A DNA stretch of 64,000 nucleotides from Stutzerimonas stutzeri (lineage in GTDB: Bacteria; Pseudomonadota; Gammaproteobacteria; Pseudomonadales; Pseudomonadaceae). Below are positions 1 through 6,984 of this stretch, piece after piece. The stretch spans positions 992,001 to 1,056,000 of the forward strand of contig NZ_CP073105.1 in NCBI RefSeq assembly GCF_018138085.1, given 5' to 3'. Every line of letters starts with the position of its first letter. The first letter of the stretch is position 1. The translations under genes were made by a program, and so were the position numbers. The notes beneath the pieces were generated by a model. It saw nothing but the letters and a program-made list of their open reading frames with translations, had not been told where the DNA came from and searched no databases.

Positions 1-680
1 GCGAGATGGATCTGGACCTGATCACCCACATCAATCCGGACGGTGTCGCGCAGAATATCAACCCCTTCACCCATGGCAGCGCCAAGCACACCGATATCAT
101 GAAGACCGAGGGCCTCAAGCAGGCGCTCGACAAGCATGGCTTCGATGCTGCCTTCGGCGGTGCACGGCGTGACGAAGAGAAGTCGCGCGCGAAAGAGCGC
201 GTCTATTCCTTCCGCGACAGCAAGCACCGCTGGGACCCGAAGAACCAGCGTCCCGAACTGTGGAATGTCTACAACGGCAAGGTGAAGAAGGGCGAATCCA
301 TCCGTGTCTTCCCGCTGTCGAACTGGACCGAGCTGGACATCTGGCAGTACATCTATCTGGAGCAGATTCCGATCGTGCCGCTGTACTTCGCCGCCGAGCG
401 CGAGGTTATCGAGAAGAACGGCACCCTGATCATGATCGACGACGAGCGCATCCTCGAGCACCTCACCGATGAAGAAAAAGCGCGTATCGAGAAGCGCATG
501 GTCCGTTTCCGCACCCTCGGCTGCTACCCGCTGACCGGTGCCGTCGAGTCCACCGCCACGAGCCTGCCGGAAATCATCCAGGAAATGCTCCTGACCCGTA
601 CTTCCGAACGTCAGGGCCGTGTCATCGACCACGATGGCGCAGGGTCGATGGAAGAAAAGAAACGTCAGGGGTATTTCTAA
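1..680 (+). CDS. cysD: Sulfate adenylyltransferase subunit 2, C-terminal part (cut by window edge)
   Basis: Small subunit of ATP sulfurylase, which with CysN makes adenosine 5'-phosphosulfate from sulfate and ATP, the first step of assimilatory sulfate activation in the cytoplasm. The reading frame is open from base 3 with no start in the window; about 226 residues are present of a family length near 300. The N-terminal PP-loop motif is therefore outside the window. Visible PAPS-reductase/CysD family features are [15 protein letters not shown], the [10 protein letters not shown] segment and the C-terminal [20 protein letters not shown] ending in KKRQGYF. It is followed by a four-helix-bundle gene and then cysNC, so the usual tight cysD-cysN junction is interrupted by about 450 bases. 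The identification is certain; only the missing 5' end is unknown. Confidence 0.97.
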   Translation, partial: EMDLDLITHINPDGVAQNINPFTHGSAKHTDIMKTEGLKQALDKHGFDAAFGGARRDEEKSRAKERVYSFRDSKHRWDPKNQRPELWNVYNGKVKKGESIRVFPLSNWTELDIWQYIYLEQIPIVPLYFAAEREVIEKNGTLIMIDDERILEHLTDEEKARIEKRMVRFRTLGCYPLTGAVESTATSLPEIIQEMLLTRTSERQGRVIDHDGAGSMEEKKRQGYF

Positions 681-684
681 ATAC

Positions 685-1116
685 CGCTGGAGGCTGAAAG
701 CTTGAGGCTGAACGAATGGATTTCGAACGCCTGGATGTATGGAAACTGTCGGCGCGGCTTTCGGTTGATATATACCGGGAGCTGGCTAGTTGCCGGGATT
801 TCGGATTCAAAGACCAGATCACGCGGTCAGGCCTGTCGGTTCCGAGCAATATTGCCGAGGGCATGACTCGGGATGGTGACAAGGAAAAACGCTATTTTCT
901 GAGCATGGCGAAGGGTTCCTGCTCGGAGTTGCGCACTCAAATATATATAGGGGTTGAGGTGGGATTTATTTCCACTGAATGCGGGAACGACTGGATAAGA
1001 CGCAGCAAGCGAATTGCGGCGATGCTCTCCGGCCTGCTGAAGCTCCTCCAAAAGCAATAACCCAGGCCGGGACTGGAGGCTTTTTCGTCAAGCCTTCCAG
1101 CCTCAAGCCTCCAGCG
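685..1116 (+). mobile_element. Inverted-repeat element carrying a four-helix-bundle gene, inside the cysD-cysNC operon
   Basis: The interval starts 4 bases after the cysD stop and ends 14 bases before the cysNC start. Its ends are inverted: 685-695 (CGCTGGAGGCT) is the exact complement of 1106-1116, and 703-710 (TGAGGCTG) is the exact complement of 1098-1105. The right arm 1098-1116 can thus pair with the left arm over 19 bp, with a 7-base bulge at 696-702. The only gene inside is the four-helix-bundle gene at 716-1060, and its Shine-Dalgarno GAGG (704-707) lies in the left repeat. No transposase and no clear target-site duplication were seen. A gene-less relative with matching ends lies at 58639-58709. 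That this is a mobile or intervening-sequence-like unit is inference from the repeats, the family of the encoded protein and the second copy. Confidence 0.5.
716..1060 (+). CDS. Four-helix-bundle protein (S23/intervening-sequence protein family)
   Basis: The 114 residues begin [20 protein letters not shown] and contain the family landmarks [17 protein letters not shown] (about residues 37-53) and [19 protein letters not shown] (about 61-79). These mark the S23/IVP four-helix-bundle family, which includes ORFs carried by intervening sequences in 23S rRNA genes and resembles the Avd accessory protein of diversity-generating retroelements. Known structures form pentameric helical bundles that bind nucleic acid; the cellular role of lone copies is unknown. 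No signal peptide or membrane segment. GAGG eight bases upstream of the ATG lies within the flanking repeat. The gene sits in the cysD-cysNC operon and runs in the same direction, so it should be co-transcribed with sulfate-activation genes without any obvious functional link. The family is clear; the function is not. Confidence 0.85.
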   Translation: MDFERLDVWKLSARLSVDIYRELASCRDFGFKDQITRSGLSVPSNIAEGMTRDGDKEKRYFLSMAKGSCSELRTQIYIGVEVGFISTECGNDWIRRSKRIAAMLSGLLKLLQKQ

Positions 1117-1130
1117 ATAGAGAAGAAAGC

Positions 1131-3029
1131 ATGTCGCATAGTTCTGACCTAATTTCCGCCGACATCCTCGCGTACCTGGCCCAGCACGAGCGTAAGGAGC
1201 TGCTGCGCTTCCTCACCTGCGGCAACGTCGACGACGGCAAGAGCACCCTGATCGGGCGCCTGCTGCACGACTCGAAAATGATCTATGAAGATCATCTGGA
1301 AGCCATCACCCGCGATTCGAAAAAGTCCGGCACCACCGGCGATGACGTCGACCTCGCTTTGCTGGTCGACGGTCTGCAGGCCGAGCGTGAGCAGGGCATC
1401 ACCATCGATGTCGCCTACCGTTATTTCTCCACGGCCAAGCGCAAGTTCATCATCGCCGATACGCCCGGTCACGAGCAGTACACGCGCAACATGGCTACCG
1501 GTGCGTCCACCTGCGACCTGGCAATCATCCTCGTCGATGCCCGCTACGGTGTGCAGACCCAGACCAAGCGGCACAGCTTCATCACCTCGCTACTCGGCAT
1601 CAAGCACATCGTCGTGGCCATCAACAAAATGGACCTGATGGACTTCGATCAGTCCGTTTTCGAGGGCATCAAGGCCGACTACCTGGCCTTCGCCGAGCGC
1701 ATCGAGCTGCAACCCACGTCGCTGCATTTCGTGCCCATGTCCGCGCTCAAGGGAGACAACGTCGTCAACCGCTCCGAGCGCGCACCCTGGTACGAGGGGC
1801 AGTCGTTGATGGAGATCCTCGAGAGCGTCGAGATCGCCGGCGATCGCAACTTCGATGACCTGCGCTTCCCGGTGCAATACGTCAACCGCCCCAACCTCAA
1901 CTTCCGCGGCTTTGCCGGCACCCTGGCCAGTGGTGTGGTGCGCAAGGGCGACGAAGTCGTGGTACTGCCGTCTGGCAAGCGCAGCACGGTCAAGTCCATC
2001 GTCACCTTTGACGGAGAGTTGGAGCAGGCCACTCCAGGCGAAGCGATCACCCTGACCCTGGAAGACGAGATCGACGTGTCGCGCGGCGACATGCTGGTGC
2101 ACGCCGACAACCGGCCGCGTATCGCCGAAAGCTTCGATGCCATGCTGGTGTGGATGGCGGAAGAGCCGATGCTGCCGGGCAAGAAATACGACATCAAGCG
2201 CGCCACCAGCTACGTGCCGGGTTCGATCGCCAGCATCACCCATCGGGTCGATGTGAATACCCTTGAGCACGGCCCGGCCAGCAGCCTGCAGCTCAATGAA
2301 ATCGGCCGGGTCAAGGTCGCTCTGGATGCGCCGATCGCACTGGACGGCTACGCACAGAACCGTACCACTGGTGCGTTCATCATCATCGACCGGCTCACCA
2401 ACGGCACCGTCGGCGCCGGCATGATCATCGCCGATCCGGTTGCACATGGTGCGTCTGGCCACCATGGCGCACTGGCTCACGTCTCTACCGAAGAGCGCGC
2501 GACGCGTTTCGGGCAGCAGCCGGCGACCGTCTTGTTTACCGGTCTTTCTGGCGCCGGCAAGAGCACGCTGGCCTATGCGGTCGAGCGCAAGCTCTTCGAT
2601 ATGGGACGCGCGGTCTATGTGCTGGATGGCCAGAACCTGCGTCATGACCTGAACAAGGGCTTACCGCAGGATCGTGCCGGGCGCACCGAGAACTGGCGCC
2701 GCGTCGCTCATGTGGCGCGCCAGTTCAACGAGGCCGGATTGATCACCCTCGCGGCCTTCGTCGCCCCGGATGCCGAAGGCCGTGAACAGGCCAAGGCGCT
2801 AATCGGCAGCGATCGCGTCGTGACCGTCTACGTCCAGGCATCGCCGCAGGCTTGCCAGCAGCGCGATCCGCAGGGGCTATACGCCGCGGGCGGCGACAAC
2901 ATCCCAGGCGAGTCCTTCCCCTACGACGTGCCAGGCAATGCCGATCTGGTGATTGATACCGAGTCTCTGACGGTGGAAGAGGGTGCCAGGCAGGTTATCG
3001 ACATGCTGCGCAAGCGTGGCGCGATCTGA
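1131..3029 (+). CDS. cysNC: Fused sulfate adenylyltransferase large subunit / APS kinase
   Basis: This bifunctional protein of 632 residues supplies the GTPase subunit of ATP sulfurylase (CysN) and adenylylsulfate kinase (CysC), converting sulfate to PAPS together with CysD. The N-terminal GTPase has GNVDDGKST at 31-39 (G1), DTPGH near 110 (G3) and NKMD near 165 (G4), followed by EF-Tu-like beta-barrel domains. The C-terminal APS kinase begins near residue 460 with P-loop GLSGAGKST at 471-479 and [10 protein letters not shown] near 500. The last carries Gln where many APS kinases have DGDN, which may be a lineage trait. The ATG follows GAGAAGAAAGC. In this fused form no separate cysC is needed. 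Two hairpin terminators follow the stop codon. The fusion is the usual arrangement in Pseudomonas. Confidence 0.97.
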   Translation: MSHSSDLISADILAYLAQHERKELLRFLTCGNVDDGKSTLIGRLLHDSKMIYEDHLEAITRDSKKSGTTGDDVDLALLVDGLQAEREQGITIDVAYRYFSTAKRKFIIADTPGHEQYTRNMATGASTCDLAIILVDARYGVQTQTKRHSFITSLLGIKHIVVAINKMDLMDFDQSVFEGIKADYLAFAERIELQPTSLHFVPMSALKGDNVVNRSERAPWYEGQSLMEILESVEIAGDRNFDDLRFPVQYVNRPNLNFRGFAGTLASGVVRKGDEVVVLPSGKRSTVKSIVTFDGELEQATPGEAITLTLEDEIDVSRGDMLVHADNRPRIAESFDAMLVWMAEEPMLPGKKYDIKRATSYVPGSIASITHRVDVNTLEHGPASSLQLNEIGRVKVALDAPIALDGYAQNRTTGAFIIIDRLTNGTVGAGMIIADPVAHGASGHHGALAHVSTEERATRFGQQPATVLFTGLSGAGKSTLAYAVERKLFDMGRAVYVLDGQNLRHDLNKGLPQDRAGRTENWRRVAHVARQFNEAGLITLAAFVAPDAEGREQAKALIGSDRVVTVYVQASPQACQQRDPQGLYAAGGDNIPGESFPYDVPGNADLVIDTESLTVEEGARQVIDMLRKRGAI

Positions 3030-3045
3030 TCAGCCGAAAAGCAAA

Positions 3046-3067
3046 ACGCCCCGCACGTGCGGGGCGT
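3046..3067. terminator. Palindromic hairpin after cysNC
   Basis: ACGCCCCGCA and TGCGGGGCGT form a near-perfect palindrome 17 bases past the cysNC stop. A run of A precedes it, so it may also terminate minus-strand transcription arriving from the ABC operon. Confidence 0.6.
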
Positions 3068-3079
3068 CCATGCTGGAAG

Positions 3080-3105
3080 AACCCCGCCTTGGCGGGGTTT
3101 CTTTT
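3080..3105. terminator. Rho-independent terminator between cysNC and the convergent ABC operon
   Basis: AACCCCGCC-TT-GGCGGGGTT is followed by TCTTTT. The 9-bp GC-rich stem with a T-rich tail is a classical intrinsic terminator for cysNC. Together with the hairpin at 3046-3067 it separates cysNC from the convergent minus-strand operon. Confidence 0.75.
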
Positions 3106-3140
3106 GGCGCCCTATAGGGTGAAAGCATCTGCCGCTTTTT

Positions 3141-3168
3141 TGTGGGAGGCCCGCCCCAAGACGAAGCT
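3141..3168 (+). repeat. REP-like palindromic sequence
   Basis: TGTGGGAGGCCCGCCCC at 3141-3157 followed by AAGACGAAGCT matches the general Pseudomonas REP plan (GTGGGAGC, then a GC palindrome, then GAAGC). A similar unit in the opposite orientation lies at 10826-10855. The family assignment is by pattern only. Confidence 0.5.
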
Positions 3169-3239
3169 GTTTCGAGCGAGACGGCTGGTTTGATGGCCGG
3201 CACGCGGGCCATTGAGCACTAGAGAATAGGGCATATCCG

Positions 3240-4127
3240 TTAGGCGGTCTCGCTGACAATGTTATCGAATAGCTCTTCCAGTGTGTTCTGTGGGTGTGCA
3301 TTGAGCAGGGTGCCGCCGGCCTTCGCAATGGCGGCGAGTACTGTCGGCATCGCGGCGCGTTCACAGCTGCCTTTCCATATCATCCCTGCGTCTTGGACAA
3401 AGCCCGGCAAGGCCTCGGTGCCGTAGTAACGCACCACCAGCGTGCTTTGGCTGGCGAGCATATCGGCGATGTCCTGCTGGGCACGGATGCATCCCTTGTG
3501 AATCATCAGAAAACGATCGGCCAGACGTTCTACGTCATGCAGGATATGGGTGGAAAAAAACAGCGTGCCGCCGCCCTGGCGATACTCCTGCATTAGGTCA
3601 GCGACCTGACGACGACCAATGGGGTCAAGGCCGGACATCGGCTCATCCAGCACTAGCAGTTGCGGCTCAATTGCGAAGGCATGGGCCAGGGCGGTGCGTT
3701 GGGTCATGCCCTTGGACAGGTTACGAATACGTTTGTCTGCCGCATAGGCAATACCCAGGCGTTCCAGCCAGCGCTCGGTACGGAGATGGTTTTCCTGACC
3801 CCTGATTCCGTGCAGACGCAGGCCGCTACTTATTACTTCGCGAGGGGTCAGTTGGTCGTAGAGATAGGGGTTTTCCGGCACATAACCAACCCCCTGGCGT
3901 GAAAGCGGATCATCCGCAGCACGGCCCATCAGCAGCGCGTGACCGGCATCTGCGCGTAGCGCGCCAAACAGAATCTTGATGCTGGTGCTCTTGCCAGCGC
4001 CGTTCTGCCCGATAAAGCCTACCGACTGGCCGCTTTCGACGAAAAAGCTCACGGCGTCCAGGGCCTTGAGGGCCTTACCCTTGCTCTTGAATGACTTGTG
4101 CAGTTCTTGCACTTCGATCGGTATCAT
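3240..4127 (-). CDS. ABC transporter ATP-binding protein, PilH-like by context
   Basis: This nucleotide-binding subunit (295 residues) of an ABC-2-type exporter has Walker A GQNGAGKST at 40-48, Q-loop region GYVPENPYLYDQLT, signature LSKGM, Walker B LLVLDEP with catalytic Glu, D-loop and the switch His in FFSTH. It is the last gene of a tight three-gene operon: its ATG overlaps the stop of the preceding gene by four bases. The other two products are an anchored periplasmic protein and a six-helix permease. The operon lies directly downstream of the two pilin-like genes, an order that recalls pilA-pilG-pilH-pilI of Myxococcus xanthus, where the ABC transporter is needed for pilus formation. 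The ATPase call is secure; a pilus role is inference from position. Confidence 0.92.
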   Translation of the reverse strand: MIPIEVQELHKSFKSKGKALKALDAVSFFVESGQSVGFIGQNGAGKSTSIKILFGALRADAGHALLMGRAADDPLSRQGVGYVPENPYLYDQLTPREVISSGLRLHGIRGQENHLRTERWLERLGIAYAADKRIRNLSKGMTQRTALAHAFAIEPQLLVLDEPMSGLDPIGRRQVADLMQEYRQGGGTLFFSTHILHDVERLADRFLMIHKGCIRAQQDIADMLASQSTLVVRYYGTEALPGFVQDAGMIWKGSCERAAMPTVLAAIAKAGGTLLNAHPQNTLEELFDNIVSETA

Positions 4128-4957
4128 TGCGAGTCCTGTTGCTTCACATGATCGGCCAGCAGCGGCTGACCCTTGTCGGACAATAGATAACCCAGTTGCA
4201 GCGGGTCTTCAGGCAGGGCTTCAAGCCCGGCATAGCCGATCAGATCAATCAGCTGTGATGGCGCACGGTCGTGCTGCTGGCGGTATTCGTCGGCTGCTGC
4301 GCGCAGCGCCTGCAAGCCTTGCAGACGCACGATGCGCGCGGCTAGCAGGGCGCGGAAATTCTCGTCCGCACTCTGATCGTGCATGGCGACTAGGATGTCC
4401 AGTGCGGTCTCGGGGTCGTCGCCGCGCTCGTACCATTTGGCCGCCATGTTGCGCAGGGCTGGCGCGTTGCGTGGGTGGCGTTCGGCAGCGACTTCGGCCC
4501 AGTGTCCGGCCTTGTTCATGTCGCGTTCGAAGTACATAGCGTTGAAGGCGTAATAAAACGCTGGCCACATGTCCCAATGGCGACTTTTGGCGGCCTTGAG
4601 CAGCACATCCTGTGCTGCTGCCACCTGTCCGTTCCAAGGCAGGATAGCTGCACCGACGTAATAGTTGTCTTCATGGCGAGGATTGAAGAAGGCCGCATCG
4701 GTTTGCAATTGCCCTTGAATGCGATAAGTCTCCTGCTCGGTGACGGAGGCCGTCACCATCAGGCTGCGAAATACGTTGAGGTTCGCTGCCAGGAAGCGAT
4801 CGCCTGCCGAATAGGTCAGCTGCACCGGCATCGGCATGCGTACCCGCAGCACTTCGGCGCGGACGTCCGGTCGAGCATGGTCGCGCAATAGCGCACCGGT
4901 GCTGGCAAAGCCCGCCCAAGCGAGCAGCATGATCGCCAGAACAAGCACTGTTCTCAT
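4124..4957 (-). CDS. Membrane-anchored periplasmic protein with a helical-repeat region, PilG-like by position
   Basis: A protein of 277 residues that I cannot place in a named family from sequence alone. It starts with a hydrophobic segment (about residues 3-24, with no lipobox and no strong cleavage site), so it is probably anchored by one N-terminal helix and exposed to the periplasm. Residues about 95-215 are rich in the Ala/Trp/Tyr spacing of tetratricopeptide-like helices (QDVLLKAAKSRHWDMWPAFY, MNKAGHWAEVAAERHPRNAP). The C-terminal segment (DRAPSQLIDLIGYAGLEALP) looks like a separate small domain. Start and stop overlap the permease and ATPase genes by four bases each, so the three are translationally coupled and probably form one complex. 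By order it is the counterpart of Myxococcus PilG, but no sequence similarity was established. Confidence 0.8.
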   Translation of the reverse strand: MRTVLVLAIMLLAWAGFASTGALLRDHARPDVRAEVLRVRMPMPVQLTYSAGDRFLAANLNVFRSLMVTASVTEQETYRIQGQLQTDAAFFNPRHEDNYYVGAAILPWNGQVAAAQDVLLKAAKSRHWDMWPAFYYAFNAMYFERDMNKAGHWAEVAAERHPRNAPALRNMAAKWYERGDDPETALDILVAMHDQSADENFRALLAARIVRLQGLQALRAAADEYRQQHDRAPSQLIDLIGYAGLEALPEDPLQLGYLLSDKGQPLLADHVKQQDSQ

Positions 4958-5754
4958 GTGAAGTTGCGCCGCTCGAAAATTACAATGGCCAGCGCTGTCA
5001 AGGCAGCGATATAGGCCGAGGCATTGAGTACTGCCAGTACCATGGCCAGCGGCTCGGGTGGCAGGTCGTAGAGCGACAGCACGCGCCAGTCGAGGCGGGA
5101 TAGATCGGGCAGCCAGACGTAGGCGTGCTCCAGCAGAGGGCTGAAGAGTTGTTCATGCAACGGGGCGGAGCGCTCGCCGCGCAGATAGTCGATTGTCGGC
5201 CCTAAGCCTCTTGCCGCTAGGGCGAAAGCTAGCCCCAATAGAAATGGAAGAAAAGGAGTGGTCGAGAGGGTGGCCAGCAGCAGTGAAAAGGCCGCAACTA
5301 CTAGCAGGTCCAGCCACATGCCCAGCAGCACCAACCAATAGCTCCAGCCCAGCGCAGGTGGGCGCATTTGTGTATAGCTGGAGCCGAAGGCATACAGCAA
5401 AACCCAGAACGCCGCGCCAATAAAAACTAGGCTTATGCCTCCTAGGGTGGCAGTGGCGAAAAAACGTGATAGCAAAAACTGCCAGCGGGCGACGGGGTAG
5501 GCCAGTATAAAATACACTGACTTGCGCTCTATATCGCGCGCCAGCAGATCCTGCACCCAGACCAGCACCATCAGCAACAGAACGATACGCATACTGCTGA
5601 AAGCCACGTCCAGAGTCACCGTCAGTTGCTGGCGCCCAGAAAAATTGCCGGCCAGAAAGGCTATGCCCAGCAGTGCCAAGGTAGCCAAGAGCAGGATACG
5701 AAAGCCCAGGCCGCGCAATCCCATGCGCACGCCCAGTCTTGTCAGTTCGAACAT
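4954..5754 (-). CDS. ABC-2-type transporter permease, PilI-like by context
   Basis: Integral membrane subunit of about 266 residues with roughly six hydrophobic helices (for example ILLLATLALLGIAFLAG near the N-terminus, FLPFLLGLAFALAARGLG in the middle and ALTALAIVIF at the C-terminus). The cytoplasmic segment LLARDIERKSVYFILAYP after the second helix is typical of ABC-2 permeases of the CcmB/NosY type. Upstream in-frame ATGs exist at 5772 and 5766. I chose 5754 because GGAG lies six bases before it and part of the longer reading overlaps the terminator of the pilin operon. It is the first gene of the three-gene transporter operon, and its start is about 60 bases past the end of the secreted pilin-partner gene. 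The substrate is unknown. Confidence 0.88.
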   Translation of the reverse strand: MFELTRLGVRMGLRGLGFRILLLATLALLGIAFLAGNFSGRQQLTVTLDVAFSSMRIVLLLMVLVWVQDLLARDIERKSVYFILAYPVARWQFLLSRFFATATLGGISLVFIGAAFWVLLYAFGSSYTQMRPPALGWSYWLVLLGMWLDLLVVAAFSLLLATLSTTPFLPFLLGLAFALAARGLGPTIDYLRGERSAPLHEQLFSPLLEHAYVWLPDLSRLDWRVLSLYDLPPEPLAMVLAVLNASAYIAALTALAIVIFERRNFT

Positions 5755-5762
5755 GCTTTTCT

Positions 5763-5792
5763 CCATAAACAAACAAGCCCCCTAATGGGGGC
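5763..5792 (-). terminator. Intrinsic terminator after the pilin-like genes
   Basis: On the minus strand GCCCCC-ATTA-GGGGGC is followed by TTGTTTGTTT, 22 bases past the stop of the secreted partner gene. The T tail runs into the leader of the ABC operon, so termination is likely partial and the transporter may be expressed at a low level by readthrough. Confidence 0.7.
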
Positions 5793-5813
5793 CTGTTTAA
5801 ACACTCTTAGCGC

Positions 5814-6239
5814 TTAACGACCGCAACCATTGGCCTCGTCTAGATCAATGGTGTCTGCGACGACCAAAGTTGTGGCAAGGCCTGATGTGCCTTTTGCAAC
5901 GGGATCACCACACTGCGAGACGCTGCCACCCACCGACGAGCCAGTGAAAACGGTATAGCCTTTGTTGGAGCCGGCGACCACGCCGAGCCGGTTATCCGTA
6001 GCGTCATCAACCAAGCCAGCAATTACGTTGGCCGACAGCGTGGCGTCAAAGCTATTTTTTACAACGCCGGCGCGGTTGTCGATGGCAACGATGGTGAATT
6101 GACGTGCAAGATTAATATCGGTACCTACAGTGTCGATCGCATTATAACCATCTGCCAGCTGTACTGATGTAGGGGCCGCATAGACGCCGGACGAAGCAAA
6201 CAGACTGGCAGCAAGTGTTGCAAGAATAATCTTTTTCAT
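5814..6239 (-). CDS. Secreted pilin-partner protein (PilA-C-like half of a split pilin)
   Basis: The 141 residues start with a clear Sec signal peptide (MKKIILATLAASLFASSGVYA, cleavage before APTS). The mature part is about 120 residues, Gly/Ala/Val/Asp-rich, apparently beta-strand-rich, and has exactly two cysteines: SQCGDP and the near-terminal NGCGR, 28 residues apart. That layout matches the disulfide loop closing the globular C-terminal domain of type IV pilins, yet there is no pilin N-terminal helix. The helix is encoded by the gene just upstream, which ends with its own stop; this gene has its own AAGGGAA ribosome site 8-9 bases before the ATG. The pair copies the PilA-N/PilA-C (Spc) arrangement of Geobacter. 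I infer that this protein completes the pilin subunit after secretion. No database search was possible. Confidence 0.78.
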   Translation of the reverse strand: MKKIILATLAASLFASSGVYAAPTSVQLADGYNAIDTVGTDINLARQFTIVAIDNRAGVVKNSFDATLSANVIAGLVDDATDNRLGVVAGSNKGYTVFTGSSVGGSVSQCGDPVAKGTSGLATTLVVADTIDLDEANGCGR

Positions 6240-6258
6240 CGCGTAAATTCCCTTGAGC

Positions 6259-6444
6259 TTAGTTGGAGTTGGCGATGCCGCCGGTCAGGATGTTGCGGGC
6301 ATCAGACTGAGCCGACTTGTCGTAGCCCTTGGCTTGGTAGTCTTGAAACTGCGGGATGGCTACTGCTGCCAAGATGCCAATGATCGCAACTACGATCATC
6401 AGCTCGATCAGGGTGAAACCTTTTTGCTTCTTGATGGACTTCAT
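6259..6444 (-). CDS. pilA: Short type IV pilin (PilA-N type, N-terminal helix only)
   Basis: A prepilin of 61 residues: leader MKSIKKQKG, then the type IV pilin start [20 protein letters not shown] with Glu5. PilD would cut after the Gly and methylate Phe1, leaving a mature chain of 52 residues. This is far shorter than the roughly 140-160 residues of usual Pseudomonas pilins; it stops after the long N-terminal helix (ending [11 protein letters not shown]). Aromatic residues fall at mature positions 1, 24, 27 and 32, the same positions as in the Geobacter sulfurreducens short pilin as I recall it. The surrounding SAQSDARN motif is also shared in style. AAGGAG precedes the ATG and a sigma-54 promoter lies upstream. 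The next gene supplies a secreted partner, so this is read as half of a split pilin rather than a broken gene. Confidence 0.88.
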   Translation of the reverse strand: MKSIKKQKGFTLIELMIVVAIIGILAAVAIPQFQDYQAKGYDKSAQSDARNILTGGIANSN

Positions 6445-6489
6445 TGAAAAGCTCCTTGTTGGTGAGGTCGTTGGACCTGGGGAGATATG

Positions 6490-6506
6490 AGCAGCTTCTG
6501 TGCCAA
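6490..6506 (-). promoter_or_regulatory. Sigma-54 (-24/-12) promoter of the short pilin gene
   Basis: On the minus strand TTGGCACAGAAGCTGCT matches the RpoN consensus TGGCAC-N5-TTGCW, with both the GG at -24 and the GC at -12 present. It is about 45 bases upstream of the pilA ATG, leaving a short leader that carries AAGGAG. Pseudomonas pilA is classically RpoN/PilR-dependent; the pilSR genes are not in this window. Confidence 0.82.
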
Positions 6507-6608
6507 ACGATGCGGGATGACTAATTCAGCGGCTGGGAGTGTGTGGTGGGTCAAGTTTTGGAGCGTGGCTGATTTTCGGCTGGGGGGTGGGCTTGTGCTC
6601 GAATGCGT

Positions 6609-6648
6609 GTAGAAGCGGTCGCATTTGCCGCGAGGCGAGCCTCCTACA
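6609..6648 (-). repeat. REP-like palindromic sequence
   Basis: Read on the minus strand, GTAGGAGGCTCGCCTCGCGG is followed by a GCATTTGCC-like half and ends in GCTTCTAC. The GTAGGAG start, a central GAGGC/GCCTC palindrome and an inverted GTAG/CTAC at the ends are typical of Pseudomonas intergenic repeats. Assignment is by pattern. Confidence 0.5.
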
Positions 6649-6887
6649 AAAGCGGTGTTGGTGTTTATATGTCCTGCGATGGGCGGCCCTAGGAGTGTTG
6701 CTGACCGCTGCGCGCTCTTTCTTGGGCGGGGGGGGGCTGCGCTGGGCGAAACATCTTCTTCTATTTGGGCACGCTTTGGCTGTTCGATGCGGGGCGCGCT
6801 TCCAGCAACAGTAGGGTGACCTGTCGTGCCCGAGGAGCGGCTCGCGACGCAGCGTTTGGTTATCGCTTTTCAACCGTTACGGTCAGC

Positions 6888-6908
6888 AAGTGACATTTTT
6901 TGCCACTT
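6888..6908. promoter_or_regulatory. Inverted repeat upstream of pilB, possible operator
   Basis: AAGTGAC-ATTTTTT-GCCACTT is a nearly symmetrical dyad (AAGTG/CACTT arms, AT-rich centre) about 77 bases before the pilB start. The shape is that of a dimeric regulator site. No regulator can be named from the sequence. Confidence 0.35.
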
Positions 6909-6984
6909 CCTTTCTGTGTGTTTGGCGGTCGAGGGGAAACGCGCTATAAGGGCGCGGAATTCTCTTGCCTGTATAGGCCGCTCG

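Larger units (their letters stand above)
6445..6984. other. Divergent intergenic region between pilA and pilB
   Basis: This stretch of 540 bases has no convincing gene. It holds the pilA leader and sigma-54 promoter (6490-6506), a REP-like palindrome (6609-6648), a run of nine G (6728-6736) and an inverted repeat (6888-6908) about 80 bases before pilB. Open frames through it lack family features and ribosome sites. The pilB promoter must lie here but was not identified. Confidence 0.6.

Noticed and set aside
685..1116. Insertion sequence or group II intron between cysD and cysNC
   Set aside because: No transposase, reverse transcriptase or intron domain-V-like structure; the interval is only about 430 bases with one S23-type gene.
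6259..6444. The short pilin as a frameshifted or truncated pseudogene
   Set aside because: The partner gene has its own stop-separated start, ribosome site and signal peptide. A simple frameshift would not create a signal peptide, and the pilin stub ends at the boundary seen in known split pilins.
6539..6814. Open frames in the pilA-pilB intergenic region as genes
   Set aside because: They cross a REP-like palindrome and a G run, have no convincing ribosome site and no family similarity.
6826..6984. Upstream extension of PilB to 6826
   Set aside because: The extra 53 residues are unlike PilB N-termini and cover the likely promoter region; the start at 6985 gives the normal family length.
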